Below, piece after piece: positions 53,678 through 63,331 of a stretch of DNA of 64,000 nt (position 1 is the stretch's first letter; each line of letters begins with the position of its first letter). A program made the position numbers and the translations under genes. The stretch covers positions 1 through 64,000 of the forward strand of contig JBKCPL010000042.1 of the NCBI GenBank assembly GCA_046309355.1, written 5' to 3'. This DNA comes from CAYSBE01 sp046309355. GTDB taxonomy: Bacteria > Bacteroidota > Bacteroidia > UKL13-3. The notes beneath the pieces were generated by a model. It did not search any database. It saw nothing but the letters and a program-made list of their open reading frames with translations, and was not told the origin of the DNA.

Positions 53678-54112
53678 TTAGTAAAGCATAACGGATTCGG
53701 GCAGAAGCATTTTAACGTGCTCAATGTCGGCCTCCCAAAAGGTATCCCCTTCAGCCAAAAAACCGTATTTTTCATAAAAGCCTTTGGCTGTCATCTGGGC
53801 ATGCAGATAAACCTTATTGCCTTGCCGGGGACAGTCATTAACTACAGCCTTCAGCAGCAATTTACCAATACCCATGCTGCGAAACTCTTCCAGTACGGCA
53901 AACCGTTCGAGTTTGATGCCAGCAGAGGAAACGCGCCAACGGGCTGTGCCCGCTGGCGCGTTACCTACCCATGCAAGAAAATGGTGCGATTCATCTTCAT
54001 ACTCGTATTCTATTTCAGGTGGACAATTTTGCTCCAGTACAAACACGCGATGCCTTATTTGATGAGCAATAGCAAGGGTTTCGCGATCAGTTATGGGTAC
54101 TACATTTACCAT
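53678..54112 (-). CDS. GNAT-family N-acetyltransferase (ElaA-like)
   Basis: 144 residues. Acetyl-CoA motif FRSMGIGKLLLKAVV (near 78-92), preceded by GTARWRVSSAGIKLERFAVL and followed by LHAQMTAKGFYEKYGF, the ElaA/YjcF pattern. Substrate unknown. Convergent with rfaE2 (2-bp gap) and divergent from the aldolase gene. A strong GC-rich hairpin lies inside the coding region at 53931-53961. Confidence 0.85.
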   Translation of the reverse strand: MVNVVPITDRETLAIAHQIRHRVFVLEQNCPPEIEYEYEDESHHFLAWVGNAPAGTARWRVSSAGIKLERFAVLEEFRSMGIGKLLLKAVVNDCPRQGNKVYLHAQMTAKGFYEKYGFLAEGDTFWEADIEHVKMLLPESVMLY

Positions 54113-54135
54113 GAATATACATTCGAAATTTTAAT

Positions 54136-54143
54136 TATGTTTG
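54136..54143 (+). promoter_or_regulatory. -7 box TATGTTTG of the aldolase gene
   Basis: An exact TAnnTTTG match 24 bp before the ATG at 54168; no clear -33. Confidence 0.55.
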
Positions 54144-54167
54144 CAAACTTAATTTTTATCTGCAACC

Positions 54168-55220
54168 ATGAGCAAAATAGTTGAATTACTTGGTGATAAA
54201 GCTGAAAGCTTATTAAACCACGAATGTAAAACCGTTAGCAAACAGCATATTCATGCACCAGGCCCTGATTTTGTTGACCGCATATTCGGCCAATCGAATC
54301 GTAACCCTCAAGTTTTGAGAAGCTTGCAATCACTTTATGGCAATGGCCGTTTAGCCAATACCGGCTATCTGTCTATACTCCCTGTTGATCAGGGTATTGA
54401 ACATTCGGCAGGTGCTTCCTTTGCTCCCAATCCCATTTATTTTGACCCTGAAAATATTGTTAAGCTTGCCATAGAAGGAGGCTGTAATGCAGTAGCTTCA
54501 ACTTACGGTGTTTTGGCTGCATGCTCCCGTAAATATGCTCACCGCATCCCGTTTATCGTAAAAATAAATCACAACGAATTTCTGAGCTACCCCAATAAAT
54601 TTGATCAAATCATGTTTGGCAGTGTTGATGAAGCGTGGAATCTGGGTGCTGTAGCTGTTGGTGCCACTATATATTTTGGTTCTGACGAATCAACTCGGCA
54701 GATACAAGAAGTGGCTGCTGCATTTGAGCGGGCTCACGAATTGGGAATGGCTACTATTTTGTGGTGTTATCTACGCAACGGCTCATTCAAAAAAGACGGT
54801 GTTGATTACCACACAGCTGCTGATTTAACAGCTCAGGCAAATCACCTGGGTGTGACTATTCAGGCCGATATTATCAAACAAAAGTTACCGAATACCAATG
54901 GCGGCTACACCGCATTGAATTTTGGTAAGACACACGAGAAAGTATACACTCAACTTTCGTCTAACAACCCTATTGACCTTACCCGTTATCAGGTTGCTAA
55001 TTGCTATATGGGACGTCAGGGATTAATCAATTCGGGCGGAGAAAGCAAAGGAGCTTCTGATATGGCCGAGGCGGTATTTACTGCGGTTGTAAACAAACGT
55101 GCAGGTGGACAAGGTTTAATTTCGGGACGTAAAGCGTTTCAGAAGCCTATGAACGAAGGAGTGTCGTTGTTAAATGCCATACAAGACGTATATCTGGATT
55201 CAACCATTACACTGGCGTAA
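54168..55220 (+). CDS. fbaB: Class I fructose-bisphosphate aldolase
   Basis: 350 residues, the bacterial/archaeal DhnA-type class I aldolase. It cleaves fructose 1,6-bisphosphate by a Schiff base and needs no metal. Motifs: SILPVDQGIEHSAGASFAPN near 65-84, IPFIVKINHNEFL, LWCYLRNGSFKK, and the C-terminal GRKAFQKPMNEG. The ATG at 54168 fits the family start. accD follows 60 bp later. Confidence 0.93.
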   Translation: MSKIVELLGDKAESLLNHECKTVSKQHIHAPGPDFVDRIFGQSNRNPQVLRSLQSLYGNGRLANTGYLSILPVDQGIEHSAGASFAPNPIYFDPENIVKLAIEGGCNAVASTYGVLAACSRKYAHRIPFIVKINHNEFLSYPNKFDQIMFGSVDEAWNLGAVAVGATIYFGSDESTRQIQEVAAAFERAHELGMATILWCYLRNGSFKKDGVDYHTAADLTAQANHLGVTIQADIIKQKLPNTNGGYTALNFGKTHEKVYTQLSSNNPIDLTRYQVANCYMGRQGLINSGGESKGASDMAEAVFTAVVNKRAGGQGLISGRKAFQKPMNEGVSLLNAIQDVYLDSTITLA

Positions 55221-55280
55221 TGATAACTGAGCCGGTGGCTCATACCATGCAGGCGATTAGTTTTAATAAAGTAGTAGAAC

Positions 55281-56144
55281 ATGAGCTGGTTTAAACGTGT
55301 AAAAGAAGGTATTACCACTTCAACCGATGAGAAAAAATCGGTGCCTGATGGATTGTGGCATAAATGTCCGAGATGTAAAAATGCCGTATTGGCTAAGGAT
55401 CATGAATCGAACTGCTATGTATGTGTCAGCTGTAATTACCACGATAAAATAGGTTCGCACGAATACTTCAATCTGCTTTTCGATAACGGGAACTATGAAG
55501 AACTTTTTTCCGGTATAAATCCTACCGACCCGCTGAGCTTTGTAGATACCAAAGATTATAAATCGCGCCTTACCGAATCACAAAAGAAGACAGAACTCAC
55601 TGATGCATTACGAGTTGCAGTTGGCGAGGTAAATGGCCTTCCTTTGGTTATTGCGTGCATGGATTTCAATTTTATTGGCGGATCAATGGGTTCGGTGATG
55701 GGTGAGAAAATAGCACGTGGAATTGATTATGCACGTGAGCACAAAAAGCCGTTTATGATTATTTCAAAATCTGGTGGTGCCCGAATGATGGAGGCTGCTT
55801 TCTCGCTTATGCAAATGGCTAAAACGTCAGCCAAACTGGCTTTACTGGGAAAAGAGGGTATCCCTTACATCTCGTTACTTACCGATCCTACAACAGGCGG
55901 TGTTACCGCATCATTTGCCATGCTAGGCGATTTCAATATTGCTGAGCCCGAGGCTTTAATAGGATTTGCCGGACCTCGTGTTATTCGTGAGACAATAGGA
56001 AAAGATTTGCCTAAGGGTTTTCAAAGTTCTGAATTTTTGCTGGAACATGGATTTGTTGACATGATTGTGCCACGTACGCAGCTTAAAGCAAAACTGGCAA
56101 CACTCCTTTCACTCATACTTGGTAAAGAGGCTGTGCAGCCATAG
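55281..56144 (+). CDS. accD: Acetyl-CoA carboxylase carboxyltransferase subunit beta
   Basis: 287 residues. N-terminal four-Cys zinc ribbon (KCPRCKN and CVSCNYH), then the carboxyltransferase fold with DSKDYKSRL-type start, GGSMGSVMGEKIARG, SKSGGARMMEA and DPTTGGVTASFAMLGD. With AccA it transfers CO2 from biotin to acetyl-CoA in fatty-acid synthesis. Convergent with the DUF4340 gene, 9 bp away. Confidence 0.96.
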   Translation: MSWFKRVKEGITTSTDEKKSVPDGLWHKCPRCKNAVLAKDHESNCYVCVSCNYHDKIGSHEYFNLLFDNGNYEELFSGINPTDPLSFVDTKDYKSRLTESQKKTELTDALRVAVGEVNGLPLVIACMDFNFIGGSMGSVMGEKIARGIDYAREHKKPFMIISKSGGARMMEAAFSLMQMAKTSAKLALLGKEGIPYISLLTDPTTGGVTASFAMLGDFNIAEPEALIGFAGPRVIRETIGKDLPKGFQSSEFLLEHGFVDMIVPRTQLKAKLATLLSLILGKEAVQP

Positions 56145-56153
56145 AACGTAAAC

Positions 56154-57170
56154 TTATTTTCGGGGAACAAAATCGCCTGCATGCTTGAATAAGCGGCCAA
56201 AGTTGTAGTGCTGTATATAGGCTACCTCTTTTTCATCATCAATAAATGCAAAATATTTATCGGGGTCAAATTCGTATGCTTTGCCTGTTTCTTCATCAAC
56301 ACGCGATTTAGTTCTGCGGTCAACCGGTTTAAAATGTACCTGCACTCGTTTTGATTTGCCTGAATTCAAGTGTACATCCATGATACAATAAGGTGTAGAT
56401 TGACGAAGAGAATCGGCAACTGTTGGCGGAATATCTTCATCGTATCCTTCAAAATACAGGTTATTGAAAGATGACAAGTAATACCTGACAAATCCGGTAT
56501 CATAAGGTATATCCAGATTTAACTCTTTACTGTAAACCCTGACAACGGGTGTTGAGTTATCTAATTCGAATGATGCATTCTTCTTCATTGGATACGATAC
56601 ACTTACATGCTTAATCTGTTCGGCAGTGAATGTGAATACGGCTCTGGTTTTCCATTTAATCGGATAAACATTAAAACGTGGTGTAAGGTAACCGACAAAA
56701 CCCGGGATGTGAGTAACAAAAGGCGTTGATGAACCTTCTATCATCATGTAGGTGCCTGTGTGGTCGGCTGTAGCACCTCCTACATAAATGGTTTTAATCA
56801 ACTCTTCTCCTGAATAAAGTTCTACCTTCACGGCATTGGCGGCCATCAATGCAACCATTGAGTTATATTCAGCTTCCGTAAGCGGATTGCGAACCTCTAC
56901 ATCATGCAGTGTAGCTTTTACTAAATTTATTTTTTGCACATCAGCAGGCCAAGTATTGTTTACCATCCATTCTCCCTCTGCATTTCGTTGCAACACTACT
57001 TTATGGTTGCGCTTATCCGCTATAAATATTTTAGTAATGGATGCCGTATCGGAGATGGAAAAATCCTTGCGTGCAGCCTTAAATGTGCTCCAGGGTTTAT
57101 TGACAACTATAAAATAGATAGCTGCAAATACCAAAGTTAGTAGGAGTAATAACCTAATGTTTTTGTTCAT
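56154..57170 (-). CDS. DUF4340-domain protein of the gliding ABC cluster
   Basis: 338 residues with one N-terminal membrane anchor (LLLLLTLVFAAIYFIVV) and a mostly beta periplasmic region. DUF4340 marks include ITKIFIADKRNHKVVLQR, GEWMVNNTWPADVQKINLVKATLHDVEVRNPL and IEGSSTPFVTHIPGF. Such proteins commonly follow GldG-type ABC auxiliary proteins. It lies 25 bp after gldG on the same strand, so it probably works with the GldAFG transporter. Function unproven. Confidence 0.75.
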   Translation of the reverse strand: MNKNIRLLLLLTLVFAAIYFIVVNKPWSTFKAARKDFSISDTASITKIFIADKRNHKVVLQRNAEGEWMVNNTWPADVQKINLVKATLHDVEVRNPLTEAEYNSMVALMAANAVKVELYSGEELIKTIYVGGATADHTGTYMMIEGSSTPFVTHIPGFVGYLTPRFNVYPIKWKTRAVFTFTAEQIKHVSVSYPMKKNASFELDNSTPVVRVYSKELNLDIPYDTGFVRYYLSSFNNLYFEGYDEDIPPTVADSLRQSTPYCIMDVHLNSGKSKRVQVHFKPVDRRTKSRVDEETGKAYEFDPDKYFAFIDDEKEVAYIQHYNFGRLFKHAGDFVPRK

Positions 57171-57195
57171 GGTGTAGGCTTATTTTGAATAGTCA

Positions 57196-58893
57196 TTACC
57201 CAACGTATTTACGTTGCCTGATGTAACGGTTTATGATTCCGAACAGTAGTACCAGTAAAACCGGAAAAACCGTATTGATTGTTTGCCAATACGTGCGCTC
57301 CCGTTTTATTTTACTTTTATTCAGCAGACGAAGTGTAATTTCTTTCGCTCGTACTTCAATTATTCCTGAATCATCACACAGGTAATCCACGCAATTCAGT
57401 ACAAACCGTTTATTGCCAAACTGCTGATTGGTGAAGCGGTTATAGCCCAATGGAAAAACCTCACCAGTTGATTTTTTGCGCTGATTGCGAATAATATCGC
57501 CATCCGAAACAACAATCATGCGGTTGTACTCAATTTTGTCTTTGTAGGGCAATGAGGGATCTGGAGTAGCACCCGGTCGGTACTGAAATATGGAATTAAA
57601 CTGCCCTTCGAGTAAAACAGCTGTGGCAAAACCTTGTGATACATATAAGGACGGATCGGGTTTTGAACGTGCCACATTCAAATCAACGCGCACAGGCGCA
57701 CCTATACTTCGTGAATATGGAGATGTTCTGAGCAATACTTTTTTTGTAATAAATTTATTGGCTGTGGTATCGATACTGGCTGCGAATTGAAGCCACACTG
57801 GGTCCAGGTTTTTCACTACCGGATGATCGATGGAGGGAGACACAATAGGATAAAAAACCCATGGAACAAGTTTTTGCTGTGGCATACCGCTGCGCACGGA
57901 AGCCAGAATTGGAATACGTTCGCATTGCAAATCCTGAATAACATCACGGTTGATGCGAATGCCGTATCTGAACAAAATATCATCAAGTCCAAGGCTGTAG
58001 TCGGCTGTTACAAATTGCGGTTCAGCTTGCAGGCTATCCATGTCGGCAATTTGTGTTTCAACCAGCCACAGCACTTTACCTCCGTGCATGATAAACTGAT
58101 CAATTTTGAATTTATCGTAATCGTTAAACGGCAATGTGGGCCGGGCTATTATCAATGCCGCGTAGTTGTGTAATTCGCCAGGAGGTATGGATGATAATGG
58201 AATACGTTTTACATCGTAATACTGTTCCATTTCTGCCTGTGCATCGGCTACATCCCAACGGCCGAGCTCACCGTGATCATCGGTGAAGGCTACCTTTAGT
58301 GTTTTATTTGCTGTAGCTTTACGTAACACATTAGCCACTTCGTACTCCAGCAATTCTATCGAACTATTGATTACATCTTCAGGATTAGCACCAAACTGCC
58401 CTTTCAAAAAATTAACGGGAATCTCTTTGCCTTTGTAATAAAACAATGCACCGGGAACAATAATTTTCTGTGCAGATTCATCGTCTTTACGTATTTGTAC
58501 ATTGGTGGGCTGTAGCCCTTTGGAGACCAGTTCCTCAACAATATCGGATGACTTCCGTTGATCAGCATCAGCAAACGGGTCTATAAATTCATACTGTATT
58601 TTACCGTTACTGTATACGGCAAATTCATCCAGCATTTCTTTGGTGGCTCGGCTTAAACGTTTAAACCCGGCAGGAAATTCGCCTTCCAGATATACCTTGG
58701 CATACATCACTTCATCCACTTTAGCGGCCAGGTTCTTGCTGGCATCTGACAGCGTGTATCTTTTTTCTTTGGTTAAATCGATACGTATGAAATAAGCTGA
58801 GAAAATTAAATTGGCAAAAACAACTAATGCCAATACCAATACCAGTTCGGTGATTGCCTGTTTACGTGGTGAAGATGTGGATTGTACTTTCAT
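57196..58893 (-). CDS. gldG: Gliding motility-associated ABC transporter substrate-binding protein GldG
   Basis: 565 residues from ATG 58893; an in-frame TTG at 58902 is less likely. N-terminal anchor (LVLVLALVVFANLIFSAYFIRIDLTKEKRYTLSDAS), ABC_transp_aux domain with FIDPFADADQRKSS, VAFTDDHGELGRWDV and LLLIARPTLPFND-type core, and a C-terminal membrane segment (VFPVLLVLLFGIINRYIRQRKY). Needed for gliding in Flavobacterium with GldA and GldF. It lies 10 bp after gldF. Confidence 0.92.
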   Translation of the reverse strand: MKVQSTSSPRKQAITELVLVLALVVFANLIFSAYFIRIDLTKEKRYTLSDASKNLAAKVDEVMYAKVYLEGEFPAGFKRLSRATKEMLDEFAVYSNGKIQYEFIDPFADADQRKSSDIVEELVSKGLQPTNVQIRKDDESAQKIIVPGALFYYKGKEIPVNFLKGQFGANPEDVINSSIELLEYEVANVLRKATANKTLKVAFTDDHGELGRWDVADAQAEMEQYYDVKRIPLSSIPPGELHNYAALIIARPTLPFNDYDKFKIDQFIMHGGKVLWLVETQIADMDSLQAEPQFVTADYSLGLDDILFRYGIRINRDVIQDLQCERIPILASVRSGMPQQKLVPWVFYPIVSPSIDHPVVKNLDPVWLQFAASIDTTANKFITKKVLLRTSPYSRSIGAPVRVDLNVARSKPDPSLYVSQGFATAVLLEGQFNSIFQYRPGATPDPSLPYKDKIEYNRMIVVSDGDIIRNQRKKSTGEVFPLGYNRFTNQQFGNKRFVLNCVDYLCDDSGIIEVRAKEITLRLLNKSKIKRERTYWQTINTVFPVLLVLLFGIINRYIRQRKYVG

Positions 58894-58903
58894 GCCTATC
58901 AAT

Positions 58904-59635
58904 TTACCATTTACGAGAACCGAACACTGTTTTTGTACCCCAAATAAATGCCAGATTGAAGGTGATGAAATAAATCAAATCACGAGAGTCGATTACACCT
59001 CGGCTTATAGATTGATAGTGTGCGCTAATTCCAAGCGATGCCACTACACTGTCCCATGTGCCCAATAAATTAAAGTTGGCCAGCAAATCGAATAGTGAAT
59101 AAAAACTATAGCACAAGAACATGGATACGATGAACGATACAATCTGATTATCGGTGATGGCAGAGGCAAAAATACCAATGGCCACGAAAGATGATGCAAG
59201 TAGAATTAATCCGATATATGAGCCCATAACAGAACCCACATCTATATTGCCCTGCGGTGCGCCTAATTCATACACCGTATAAACATAAATTAGCGTGGGC
59301 AGCAATGAAAATATAACCAGTGTCACACCGGCAAAATACTTGCCTAAAATTATTGCAGTATCTGTTATGGGCTTGGTGGTAAGTACCTCAATTGTACCCG
59401 ATTTTTTTTCTTCACTGAATGACCTCATGGTAATAGCCGAAATCAGGAAAATAAATAGCCACGGTGCCATACCAAACAATGTATCCAGGTTGGAATACCC
59501 CATGTCAAATACATTGTAGTCGGGCAGTATCCACATGAATAAGCCTGTGGCTATTAAAAACACAATCATCACCACATAAGCAATGAGCGAACTTAAAAAG
59601 CTGCGTATTTCTTTTTTAAAAATTACGTACATCAT
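58904..59635 (-). CDS. gldF: Gliding motility-associated ABC transporter permease GldF
   Basis: 243 residues with six membrane segments, from MMYVIFKKEIRSFLSSLIAYV. Typical ABC-2 permease features: EEKKSGTIEVLTTKPITDT near 75-93, LGKYFAGVTLVI and FIVSMFLCYSFYSL. Partner of GldA and GldG. ATG 59635 (ATG 59632 is equally usable). The gldA stop is 11 bp upstream. Confidence 0.93.
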   Translation of the reverse strand: MMYVIFKKEIRSFLSSLIAYVVMIVFLIATGLFMWILPDYNVFDMGYSNLDTLFGMAPWLFIFLISAITMRSFSEEKKSGTIEVLTTKPITDTAIILGKYFAGVTLVIFSLLPTLIYVYTVYELGAPQGNIDVGSVMGSYIGLILLASSFVAIGIFASAITDNQIVSFIVSMFLCYSFYSLFDLLANFNLLGTWDSVVASLGISAHYQSISRGVIDSRDLIYFITFNLAFIWGTKTVFGSRKW

Positions 59636-59646
59636 TTCTTACCGCG

Positions 59647-60549
59647 TTATTGTGTTGTTAATTTTTGAAATACCTCTTCCAATGAAATTTCTTCGAGTTG
59701 CATAGAAATCAAAATCCAGCGATGTTGCAATGCTGCAGAAGAAACCTGCTCACGTATATCCTGACTGCAGGTAATAATATATCGTGCACCTTCCTGCTTT
59801 ACCTGTTGCACAGTGGGCAATTGTTTAATTACACCAACATCTACCGGTTGAGTAAACTCAACAGTTATGCGCACATCGGCTTTCAGAAATGAATAGAGCG
59901 ACTCTTTGCTTTCATCTGCAACCAGTTTTCCTTTATTTATAATAATTACCCGGTTACACATAGCTTCTACTTCCTGCATAATATGTGTAGAAAAAAGCAC
60001 CGTTTTATCTTTTCCTATCTCCTTTATCAGGTTTCTTATTTCAACTACCTGATTGGGGTCTAATCCAGATGTGGGTTCATCCAGAATTAATACTTTGGGG
60101 TTATGTAGCATGGCTTGAGCCAATCCTACCCGTTGCTTGTATCCTTTTGATAGCTGACCTATTTTTTTCTTGCGCTCAGGTGTTAATCCTACCCGTTCAA
60201 TCATTTCTTCGGCACGTCTATTGGCCTGCTTACCTAATCCCTGGGCTTGAGCTGAAAATAAAAGGTACTCTTTTACGAACATATCGGTATACAAAGGGTT
60301 TAGCTCCGGCAAATAGCCTATTTGTTTTCTAACTTCTACCGATTGTGTGTTTATGTCGAACCCGCATACGGTAGCCGTTCCCGATGTTTGGGGCAAGTAG
60401 CAGGTTAGAATCTTCATGGTGGTACTTTTACCTGCACCGTTCGGTCCTAAAAAACCAAGTATATCGCCCGGTGCCGCTTGAAACGATACAGAATCAAGGG
60501 CTTTTTGTGTTCCGTATATTTTGGTGAGTTCCTTTACGACTATAGACAT
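59647..60549 (-). CDS. gldA: Gliding motility-associated ABC transporter ATP-binding protein GldA
   Basis: 300 residues. Walker A GPNGAGKST at 35-43, signature LSKGYKQRVGLAQAM near 134-148, Walker B VLILDEPTSGLDP near 153-165 and the switch His in LFSTHIMQEVE. The C-terminal 80 residues are a DrrA-type extension. It powers the GldFG permease. In Flavobacterium johnsoniae gldA lies apart from gldFG; here all three are contiguous. Confidence 0.9.
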   Translation of the reverse strand: MSIVVKELTKIYGTQKALDSVSFQAAPGDILGFLGPNGAGKSTTMKILTCYLPQTSGTATVCGFDINTQSVEVRKQIGYLPELNPLYTDMFVKEYLLFSAQAQGLGKQANRRAEEMIERVGLTPERKKKIGQLSKGYKQRVGLAQAMLHNPKVLILDEPTSGLDPNQVVEIRNLIKEIGKDKTVLFSTHIMQEVEAMCNRVIIINKGKLVADESKESLYSFLKADVRITVEFTQPVDVGVIKQLPTVQQVKQEGARYIITCSQDIREQVSSAALQHRWILISMQLEEISLEEVFQKLTTQ

Positions 60550-60787
60550 TTCATTGCTTTTTCCGCTTCGAAGTAAATGAATTTATTGCAGAAGTTGCAT
60601 GAGCCCTTTTGAATTCTAATAGTATTACTGGGAGTGAACGTGTCATACACATCAAAATACACCATTCATACTCAGTTTAATTGGTATTCCAACTACGAAA
60701 AACCTGAATGTATAAATCAGGTATACTAAAAATTTATTTTTTACCTTCCTGTCGGTATACGTATTCGTTTGTTTAATTTTACATGAC

Positions 60788-63331
60788 TTGAAAGAAGAAC
60801 TAAAACAATATGGTATAACCGATGCCCGTGCCGGGGAATTACTGAAAAAATACGGTTACAATGAATTACCTGCAGCCAGACCAAAACATGTTGGTCAAAT
60901 AGCAGCAGAGGTGATTAAAGAACCTATGTTTATACTTCTCATTGGATGCAGCATCCTATACATGCTGCTTGGCGATTATAATGAAGGCATAATCATATTC
61001 TGTTCCGTATTCGTTATCATATTTATTACGTTTTATCAGCACCGCAAAACCGAAAAATCGTTAGAAGCCCTGCGACAACTTTCGTCTCCACGAGCATTGG
61101 TTATTAGAAACGGGAAGGAAAAACGTATAGCCGGCAGAGATGTTGTGCCGGGCGATGTAATTAAACTGCATGAGGGTGACCGCGTGCCGGCCGATGCTAC
61201 CTTGCTACACAGCAACAATTTAAGTATTGATGAATCGTTGCTTACCGGTGAGTTTATTCCGGTTATTAAAAGCCATGAAAATTCATCTGTGAAAACTATC
61301 TACAGCGGCACATTGGTAGTGGCAGGCAGCGGTACGGCACAGGTAAGTCATACGGGTATAAAAACCCAATTTGGTAAAATAGGCACTTCACTGGAAAGTA
61401 TAGAAAAAAGCCCAACACAACTTCAGCAAGAGATGAAGAAGTTAATCAAGCAGCTGTTCATAGCCAGTATAGGCATTAGCCTTGTTGTTATAGCAGTATA
61501 TGATTTTACACGAGGCAATTTTTTAGAATCAGTACTCAATGGCCTCGCCTCTGCTATGGCTTTGCTGCCTGAAGAGTTTCCTGTTGTGCTTACTATTTTT
61601 CTTGCATTGGGTGCATGGCGCTTATCAAAAAACAGTATCTTAACCAGAAACCCTTCCGCAATTGAAACACTGGGTTCTGCAACTGTGCTTTGCTGCGATA
61701 AAACAGGAACCATTACGCAAAATAAAATGGAAGTTGCAGCGCTATACACCAACCAAAAGGTGTATGCGAACGTTCACCTTGCTAAATCGAATTTTGATGT
61801 GCATGAACTCATCACATGCTTGTATCATGCATCACCTCTACAAACCATAGACCCGATGGAAAAGGCTATTAAAAATTGGGGAGAGTCTATAATCACAGAA
61901 AAAGTTGACATAATTAAGGAGTATCCACTCAGCAAAGAGCTATTGGCTATGAGCCGTATTGTTAGCAGTGACGGTAAAAATAATCTACATGCATACGCCA
62001 AAGGTGCACCTGAAGCTATTTTTAACATGTGCAGATTATCTGAAACAGATACTCACGCCCACATGAAGGTAGTACATGAATTTGCAGCAATAGGTTATCG
62101 AGTAATCGCAGGAGCACAATGTAGTATGCAAGCCGGTTCAGTACCAAACCGTCAAACCGAGATTCCATTTGTATTTACAGGTCTTGTAGGTTTTGCTGAT
62201 CCTGTACGGCCTGAGGTTCCACAGGCTATTCGCGAGTGCTATGATGCCGGCATAAAAGTGATTATGATTACCGGAGACTATCCGGCTACAGCAAAAACCA
62301 TTGCAGGTGAGATTGGCATTAGCAATCATGAAAAAATCATAACAGGCTCCGAACTTAGACAGATGAGCACAGAAGAGCTGGCTAAACGCATTCGAGATAC
62401 TCATGTATTTGCACGTATTGTACCCGAACAAAAACTGCAGCTTATTCGTGCCTTAAAAGCCAATGGAGAAGTGGTAGCCATGACCGGAGATGGTGTAAAC
62501 GATGCCCCTGCACTTAAAGCCGCAGATATTGGCGTAGCTATGGGAATGAAAGGTACAGATGTAGCACGTGAAGCCTCTACTCTTGTGTTATTAGATGATA
62601 ATTTTGCATCTATTGTACATGCCATTCGAACCGGAAGAAGAATTTATGACAATTTGCAAAAGGCCATGTCGTATATTATGGCTATCCATATTCCTATCAT
62701 TGGTCTGGTATTGCTGCCGGCATTTTTTCCTACATTACCTGTATTACTCATGCCGCTACACATTGTATTCATGGAACTTATAATTGATCCGGTGTGTTCG
62801 GTTGCGTTCGAATCGGAACAGGAAGAGAAAACGGTTATGAGCAGACCACCACGAAAGGCCGAAGAACGTTTTTTCGGCTGGAATAAAATTGCATTCAGCC
62901 TGTTTCAGGGATTGCTGTTGCTGACTATTGTACTCGGTGTATATTTCTTGTCAATTGATGAAGGACATAGCTCTGGCGAGGTAAGGGCCATTGCATTCTC
63001 TTCATTGATTACAGGCAATATTTTTCTGATACTAACTACCCTTTCAAAAACCAGAAGTTTTTATTCTGTCCTTACAGAAAGAAATATATCCTTAATCATT
63101 ATTACAACGTTGGCAATGATTATGCTACTGTGTACAATCACCGTACCTGTCCTGCAAAAATTATTCAGTTTTCAGTTTCCGGGATTTGGCCACTTCAGCA
63201 TTGCCTTTCTAGGTGCAGCAATCATGCTGTTTGTACTTGAGGTTATCAAGAAAATTAAAATGTCGCAGGTTCGGAAAAAAATCAAAAAAGCCTGGTCTGA
63301 GAACACTGAAGGGCAACTTAATTTGTCTTAG
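60788..63331 (+). CDS. Cation-translocating P-type ATPase (P2-like)
   Basis: 847 residues. Start TTG 60788: no in-frame ATG is near, and an out-of-frame ATG at 60783 stops two codons later. Cation-ATPase N domain (TDARAGELLKKYGYNEL), actuator LLTGEF (TGE 153-155), M4 with PEEFPVV (261-267), phosphorylation site DKTGTIT (Asp304), hinge MTGDGVNDAPALKAADIG, and M6 with ELIIDPVCSVAFESE. The P2 family exports Ca2+ or other cations. PEEFP and ELIIDP differ from the SERCA/PMCA PEGLP and NLIMD, so the ion is uncertain. The last 14 bp overlap the convergent gene. Confidence 0.85.
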   Translation: MKEELKQYGITDARAGELLKKYGYNELPAARPKHVGQIAAEVIKEPMFILLIGCSILYMLLGDYNEGIIIFCSVFVIIFITFYQHRKTEKSLEALRQLSSPRALVIRNGKEKRIAGRDVVPGDVIKLHEGDRVPADATLLHSNNLSIDESLLTGEFIPVIKSHENSSVKTIYSGTLVVAGSGTAQVSHTGIKTQFGKIGTSLESIEKSPTQLQQEMKKLIKQLFIASIGISLVVIAVYDFTRGNFLESVLNGLASAMALLPEEFPVVLTIFLALGAWRLSKNSILTRNPSAIETLGSATVLCCDKTGTITQNKMEVAALYTNQKVYANVHLAKSNFDVHELITCLYHASPLQTIDPMEKAIKNWGESIITEKVDIIKEYPLSKELLAMSRIVSSDGKNNLHAYAKGAPEAIFNMCRLSETDTHAHMKVVHEFAAIGYRVIAGAQCSMQAGSVPNRQTEIPFVFTGLVGFADPVRPEVPQAIRECYDAGIKVIMITGDYPATAKTIAGEIGISNHEKIITGSELRQMSTEELAKRIRDTHVFARIVPEQKLQLIRALKANGEVVAMTGDGVNDAPALKAADIGVAMGMKGTDVAREASTLVLLDDNFASIVHAIRTGRRIYDNLQKAMSYIMAIHIPIIGLVLLPAFFPTLPVLLMPLHIVFMELIIDPVCSVAFESEQEEKTVMSRPPRKAEERFFGWNKIAFSLFQGLLLLTIVLGVYFLSIDEGHSSGEVRAIAFSSLITGNIFLILTTLSKTRSFYSVLTERNISLIIITTLAMIMLLCTITVPVLQKLFSFQFPGFGHFSIAFLGAAIMLFVLEVIKKIKMSQVRKKIKKAWSENTEGQLNLS

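Noticed and set aside
53931..53961. GC-rich hairpin as a terminator
   Set aside because: No T-run on either side and it lies in the middle of a coding sequence.
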